A stretch of 64,000 nucleotides of DNA from Glutamicibacter sp002979865. Its GTDB lineage: Bacteria > Actinomycetota > Actinomycetes > Actinomycetales > Micrococcaceae. Below are positions 60,726 through 64,000 of the stretch, piece by piece. The stretch is from the NCBI RefSeq assembly GCF_050030965.1, contig NZ_CP188297.1, positions 806,001-870,000 of the forward strand, in the 5' to 3' direction. Every line of letters begins with the position of its first letter. Position 1 is the stretch's first letter. The notes beneath the pieces were generated by a model that did not search any database, was not told the origin of the DNA, and saw only the letters and a list, made by a program, of their open reading frames with translations. The position numbers and the translations under genes were made by a program.

Positions 60726-61865
60726 ATGAATAGCACTTTGTTCCGCCGGACTCGTTCTCGGCTCCTATCGGCGATAGCCATCGCCTGCGCAGTCTCTGTA
60801 ACTGCATCGTCAGCCAGCCTCGCGGACCCCTCCGAGCCGAGCCAAGTAACGACACAAGAGCTCCTGTCGGATGCTTTAGCGGCAGCGGGAGAAACTGAAG
60901 CCAATTTAGTTGAACCGACGCTGAACTCTGAAGTTCTGGAGTTCGGCACCGGCGAGGGCGCGGTATTCGTCCAAGCAACTGAAGAAGGTAAATCGCTTGC
61001 AATTGGCGCAGAGAATGTGGAACGAGAGTTCAGCTTCGGACTACCCATTGAGAGTGCGCCAAGTGATGTGCAAATGCTCGACGATGGCACTGCTGTATTC
61101 AGCGATGATGAAATAGATCTTGCACTGCAGACTCATGACGATGGAGCTATACGTGCACAGACAATTATTCACGATGCCGATGCGCCTCATGAGTTCCGGT
61201 ATGAACTGGGGCTACCGGAAGGGTCATTCGCTGAGATTGCCCAAGATGGCGGAGTAGACGTCTTTCAATCTTTCCCCGATGAAAACGAATCCTTCCTGAC
61301 CAGTCGATTTGAACCTGCATGGGCAGTTGATGCAAGTGGCGAAACAGTCAGAACTTGGTATGAGCTTCACGATGGTGACTTGGTCCAAAAAGTAGACATT
61401 GGGGAAGACCATGAATACCCAGTCGTAGCTGATCCGTTTTGGATCCCAGCAATTATTATCGCTATCAGGGTTACCAGCATCGTAATCAAGGTAGGCTCCA
61501 AAACCGTCAAGTACGCTAAGGCTCCCGCTTCACGAGTTGTCAACGCGTTGTCTTCCTTCAAGACCCTTTCTTACAGAACGGGTTCACATACGTTCAAACT
61601 TGATAAGAGCGGAATGAAGCATATTCTTCAGCGGCATCATCCAAAATATTGGGATGGTTCTTCTAAGAGTAGCCAAACATTTTTCAATCCGAAGATGTCA
61701 ATCAGCGATGTACGAAATCTGGTTCATGGCGCCATGAAGCAGAACCAAAGTAAACTGAAAAGCGGTGGAACCAACAAGCGAATACAGCTCGAAGGAACCT
61801 ATAACAACGTGAAGTACAAGATGGTCATTGACAGAGGCCGAGTTGTCCAATTCTACCCGCGATAA
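60726..61865 (+). CDS. Secreted toxin with C-terminal BECR/EndoU-like RNase domain
   Basis: 379 residues from ATG 60726 (AGGAAAGAAGAAA upstream). Signal peptide with basic n-region and cleavage near SASLADP; a beta-rich N-terminal region ending YPVVADPFW, a motif common before toxin domains in actinobacterial secreted toxins; one hydrophobic segment (IPAIIIAIRVTSIVI); and a C-terminal ~100-residue domain beginning GMKHILQRHHPKYWDG with SQTFFNPKMSISDVRN and MVIDRGRVVQFYP. The pattern suits a BECR-fold RNase (EndoU-related). Lower GC; immunity gene is next. Confidence 0.75.
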   Translation: MNSTLFRRTRSRLLSAIAIACAVSVTASSASLADPSEPSQVTTQELLSDALAAAGETEANLVEPTLNSEVLEFGTGEGAVFVQATEEGKSLAIGAENVEREFSFGLPIESAPSDVQMLDDGTAVFSDDEIDLALQTHDDGAIRAQTIIHDADAPHEFRYELGLPEGSFAEIAQDGGVDVFQSFPDENESFLTSRFEPAWAVDASGETVRTWYELHDGDLVQKVDIGEDHEYPVVADPFWIPAIIIAIRVTSIVIKVGSKTVKYAKAPASRVVNALSSFKTLSYRTGSHTFKLDKSGMKHILQRHHPKYWDGSSKSSQTFFNPKMSISDVRNLVHGAMKQNQSKLKSGGTNKRIQLEGTYNNVKYKMVIDRGRVVQFYPR

Positions 61866-61878
61866 GAATCAAGGTGAG

Positions 61879-62418
61879 ATGAAAGAACAAGCCGTACATA
61901 GCGAACCATACATTCTGGTTCCGCACACGGTCACGGATATCGAGGATTTCGTCGCTAATCCCGAAAACTACTTGGTAAGCATGTTTCAGGAACCCGAACG
62001 GGCTGCCGAGATGTGGCGGAATCGACTCAAAGAAAATCCCTACGGCAGTGAAGGTTTTCTTTCTCTGTCTTACTACGGGATCGATTTGATCTCGGGTGAC
62101 CTGTGGGATGAAGTTACAGGAATCTGGTTTGAGCTCCTTGAACTGGTAGAAGAGTTCATGGAGAAAGGGTCAGCTGAAAGGCTGTTTCCTGGCCAGCCAG
62201 TGCCCCTTCGACTGGAAGTGAAAGGACGATCTACACTTTTCACTGTTAATCGCCAAACAAACATTGTTGATCCCGACGACTTTATTCCGGGAATCCTGGA
62301 TGAAGCTTACCGCTACTACTCATGGGTCGAAGAAAACATTGGAACCGACGAAAGCCAAGCCCTCCAGTCCGTGAATTCGTTGCGTCATCAGTTCCTTGAA
62401 CGGAAGCATTCAAGCTAA
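61879..62418 (+). CDS. Immunity protein of the secreted toxin
   Basis: 179 residues from ATG 61879 with AAGGTGAG; an earlier start within the toxin is less likely. Acidic (many E/D), no signal peptide or membrane segment, as for cytoplasmic immunity proteins. 13 bases after the toxin and followed by a terminator. Sequence family not recognised; the call rests on position and charge. Confidence 0.65.
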   Translation: MKEQAVHSEPYILVPHTVTDIEDFVANPENYLVSMFQEPERAAEMWRNRLKENPYGSEGFLSLSYYGIDLISGDLWDEVTGIWFELLELVEEFMEKGSAERLFPGQPVPLRLEVKGRSTLFTVNRQTNIVDPDDFIPGILDEAYRYYSWVEENIGTDESQALQSVNSLRHQFLERKHSS

Positions 62419-62437
62419 CGGATACTCCGCTCTCTCA

Positions 62438-62474
62438 AGCTGGGTCGCTACCAAGGGTGGCGACCCAGCTTTTG
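62438..62474 (+). terminator. Terminator after toxin-immunity pair
   Basis: Stem AGCTGGGTCGC / GCGACCCAGCT with 11-base loop then TTTT. Confidence 0.9.
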
Positions 62475-62534
62475 CTTTAACGAGGCACGGAAGGCAAACT
62501 AGAAAATCTAGGTAGAAATCTATATAGTTTTCAT

Positions 62535-62843
62535 ATGACTACTTTGAGCATCACCGAAGCATCACGCGCGGGGCTCTCTGCGCTTGTCGCCGCCGCCGAA
62601 GAGGGCCGGGATACCCCTTTGTCGCGCCATGGCAAGGTCGTGGCCGAAGTCGTTTCCGCCAAGGAAATCGCTCAGCTGCGTCATGACCGGGACACTCTTC
62701 GCGATGCTGCGCTGGTGATGGCACGCTTTGCCACTGATAGCGGCGTGCGCACGACGCTCGACCAAGCGATGGAATTCTTCAATTTGAACCGCGCAGAACT
62801 TGAGGCGGAAAATGTCGAAGAAGCCCAGTCTGATAATTCGTGA
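62535..62843 (+). CDS. Phd/YefM-type antitoxin
   Basis: 102 residues: TTLSITEASRAGLSALVAAA, DTPLSRHGKVVAEVVSA typical of Phd/YefM dimerisation, and an acidic C-terminal toxin-binding tail. First gene of a two-gene operon; overlaps the toxin by 4 bases (GTGA). Confidence 0.85.
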   Translation: MTTLSITEASRAGLSALVAAAEEGRDTPLSRHGKVVAEVVSAKEIAQLRHDRDTLRDAALVMARFATDSGVRTTLDQAMEFFNLNRAELEAENVEEAQSDNS

Positions 62844-63406
62844 ATCAGCCTCAAGACCGCCTGTGCATCGTCCAGCTAACTGAAGACGCAGTATCTGACC
62901 TACATCGTCTTCACAAAAAGGATCCGCAGATCGTGCGATCCGTTTTCAAGAAGATGCTGCTGCTCGAAAAATCTCCTGAGGCTGGCGAGCCCTTGCTCGG
63001 TGCGCTAGTCGGTTTCCGCAAGTTAGTCGTTGGCGATCGCGACTGGAGAATCGTATGGCGCATTACCGAAGACGCGTCCGGCCGCCCAATTCTTGATATT
63101 TCTGAGGTCTGGGCTGTTGGAGCTCGTTCGGATGGCGAGGTTTACGATGAGCTCACCTCACGGGTCGCACGCATGGGCGATGACCCGAAGATTCAATCGC
63201 TCAAAGACGTCATTGTCCAGATGGGACGGCTCTACGAATCCGTTGAAGCTCAACCTGAACCCGCACGGGGATCTGTCTTGCCCGAGTGGATGGAAGCTGC
63301 GCTCGTAGAACAACTTCATCTGTCCACACAAGAGATTTCAGGATTGAGCGAACAGCAAGCCCAGCAAAGACTCATGCAGCATTGGTCCCGCAGCGCTGAC
63401 AGCTAA
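62840..63406 (+). CDS. RelE/ParE-family toxin with C-terminal extension
   Basis: 188 residues from GTG 62840. The first ~100 residues match RelE/ParE (DLHRLHKKDPQIVRSVFKKM, GALVGFRKLVVGDRDWRIVW, DISEVWAVGARSDGEVY). The remaining ~90 residues are an added helical extension (PEWMEAALVEQLHLSTQEIS...), unusual for the family. mRNA-cleaving or gyrase-targeting toxin held by the antitoxin upstream. Confidence 0.8.
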   Translation: MNQPQDRLCIVQLTEDAVSDLHRLHKKDPQIVRSVFKKMLLLEKSPEAGEPLLGALVGFRKLVVGDRDWRIVWRITEDASGRPILDISEVWAVGARSDGEVYDELTSRVARMGDDPKIQSLKDVIVQMGRLYESVEAQPEPARGSVLPEWMEAALVEQLHLSTQEISGLSEQQAQQRLMQHWSRSADS

Positions 63407-63549
63407 ACCTTCCGCCGGCACCGCCGAGCTCAGCGGCAACCGCACGGATCCGAACGTCTGAAGATTTCCAGTGATGCTCTCCCATCGGCAATGAATTATC
63501 GTTGCCCGCACTACTCGAATTCCAGGCTGCCTCGTCGCAAACCCGCACT

Positions 63550-63800
63550 GTTCACTATGTTGTATCAACATTCGCGGTGATGAACTTGCGCAGCGATGCC
63601 GACGAAGCATCAGGGATAATTGCCAGTCAGGCTCGGCCCCACCCATCATCTGAAATCTCAATAGCACCCGCCACCAGAGTCTTTCCGGACGCACCACGTC
63701 CTGTACGACCGGGGCGGGGGCCCCGAAAAGGCTCTCGTCTACTTCGACTCGTCCGGAGAGCAACGTGCTCTAATAGTTCATGGCAGCTCAGTCGTAAGGT
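63550..63800 (-). pseudogene. IS1595-family (ISXO2-like) transposase remnant
   Basis: Minus strand shows LLSGRVEVDESLFG, a frame change, then GPRPGRTGRGASGKTLVAGA, IEISDDGWGRA, a stop, LAIIPDASSASLRKFITANV. This is the DDE part of IS1595 transposases with one frameshift and two stops. Confidence 0.75.
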
Positions 63801-63839
63801 TTTCAGTTGATCCTCGAATCACGTTATCGCTTCACCACT

Positions 63840-64000
63840 CTTCACTGCATCATTCCGCTTGGATCCGACAATCCGGAAACACTATGTCCGGGAACGTGAG
63901 CGCGGCAAACGTCCTAACCAAGCGCTCATCGTGTTGACCATCCGACGCCTATCAAGATTGCTTGCAATGACGCCTCACAGCTGGTTCTGTGCCGTTTCGG
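63840..64000 (+). pseudogene. IS110-family transposase C-terminal remnant
   Basis: Plus strand reads FTASFRLDPTIRKHY, VRERERGKRPNQALIVLTIR, RLSRLLAM: the RKR..GK...QALIALARRR block near the C terminus of IS110 transposases. Truncated; continues to the window edge. Confidence 0.6.

Noticed and set aside
1..64000. CRISPR array, rRNA or tRNA genes
   Set aside because: No regularly spaced repeats apart from IS ends; no tRNA cloverleaf or rRNA signature recognised on reading, though I could not run a search.

Overview
The window is high-GC chromosomal DNA (coding strands strongly G/C-ending, GTG/TTG starts common) from an aerobic actinobacterium, most likely Micrococcaceae of the Arthrobacter/Glutamicibacter group. 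Support for this: an sdhAB pair of actinobacterial type, a monomeric NADP isocitrate dehydrogenase of about 740 residues, actinobacterial MHS and DHA2 transporters, ZTP and SAM-I riboswitches, and a ribulose-monophosphate hxlAB pair. The genus is an inference; no rRNA or tRNA gene was seen.

Layout. 1-9.8 kb is housekeeping: 3' end of sdhA, sdhB, catalase, a 2'-5' RNA ligase-like protein, trpS, xth, two membrane proteins, a LuxR-type two-component pair and a VOC protein. 9.8-18 kb is a catabolic region built from two related LysR/MHS-transporter units; the second carries a complete class I cytochrome P450 system (P450, 2Fe-2S ferredoxin, ferredoxin reductase). 18-22.5 kb holds folD behind a ZTP riboswitch, a flavoprotein, purU, a DUF1266 protein and a gamma-carbonic anhydrase. 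22.5-24.8 kb is a small, lower-GC accessory patch with an ApeA-like HEPN defence gene. 25-31.6 kb is sulfur/methionine metabolism: two trans-sulfuration enzymes behind a SAM-I riboswitch, then LysR and mesX-mesD-flavin reductase, an O2-linked methionine synthase system. 31.6-43 kb is a lower-GC defence and mobile island: a membrane HEPN protein, a DUF5677-like protein, a GIY-YIG remnant, an IS481-like element with long compound inverted repeats, a serine-recombinase remnant, an OGG-fold protein, a NotI-type restriction-modification pair and an EVE-domain reader, plus several decayed genes.

43-51 kb contains a three-gene block (YdeI-like, small membrane protein, D-2-hydroxyacid dehydrogenase) present twice in the same order and orientation, flanking the formaldehyde-fixing hxlA-hxlB pair and its unusual HATPase-LuxR regulator. 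51-60 kb returns to core genes (dGTPase, RNase H-like protein, icd, TetR and a DHA2 exporter), with a deleted duplicate of the icd 3' end and an 18-residue amphipathic peptide gene beside icd. 60.7-63.4 kb carries a secreted toxin/immunity pair and a toxin-antitoxin operon; the right edge is two transposase remnants.

How the parts may work together: the P450 operon, folD/purU and hxlAB would together oxidise a methylated substrate and dispose of the released C1 unit, but only the separate functions are supported by sequence; the link is inference. The accessory regions combine restriction, HEPN RNases, toxins and insertion elements, and many genes there are broken (SHOCT, serine recombinase, zinc-ribbon, AsnC, two-component, transposases), so the island is turning over rapidly.
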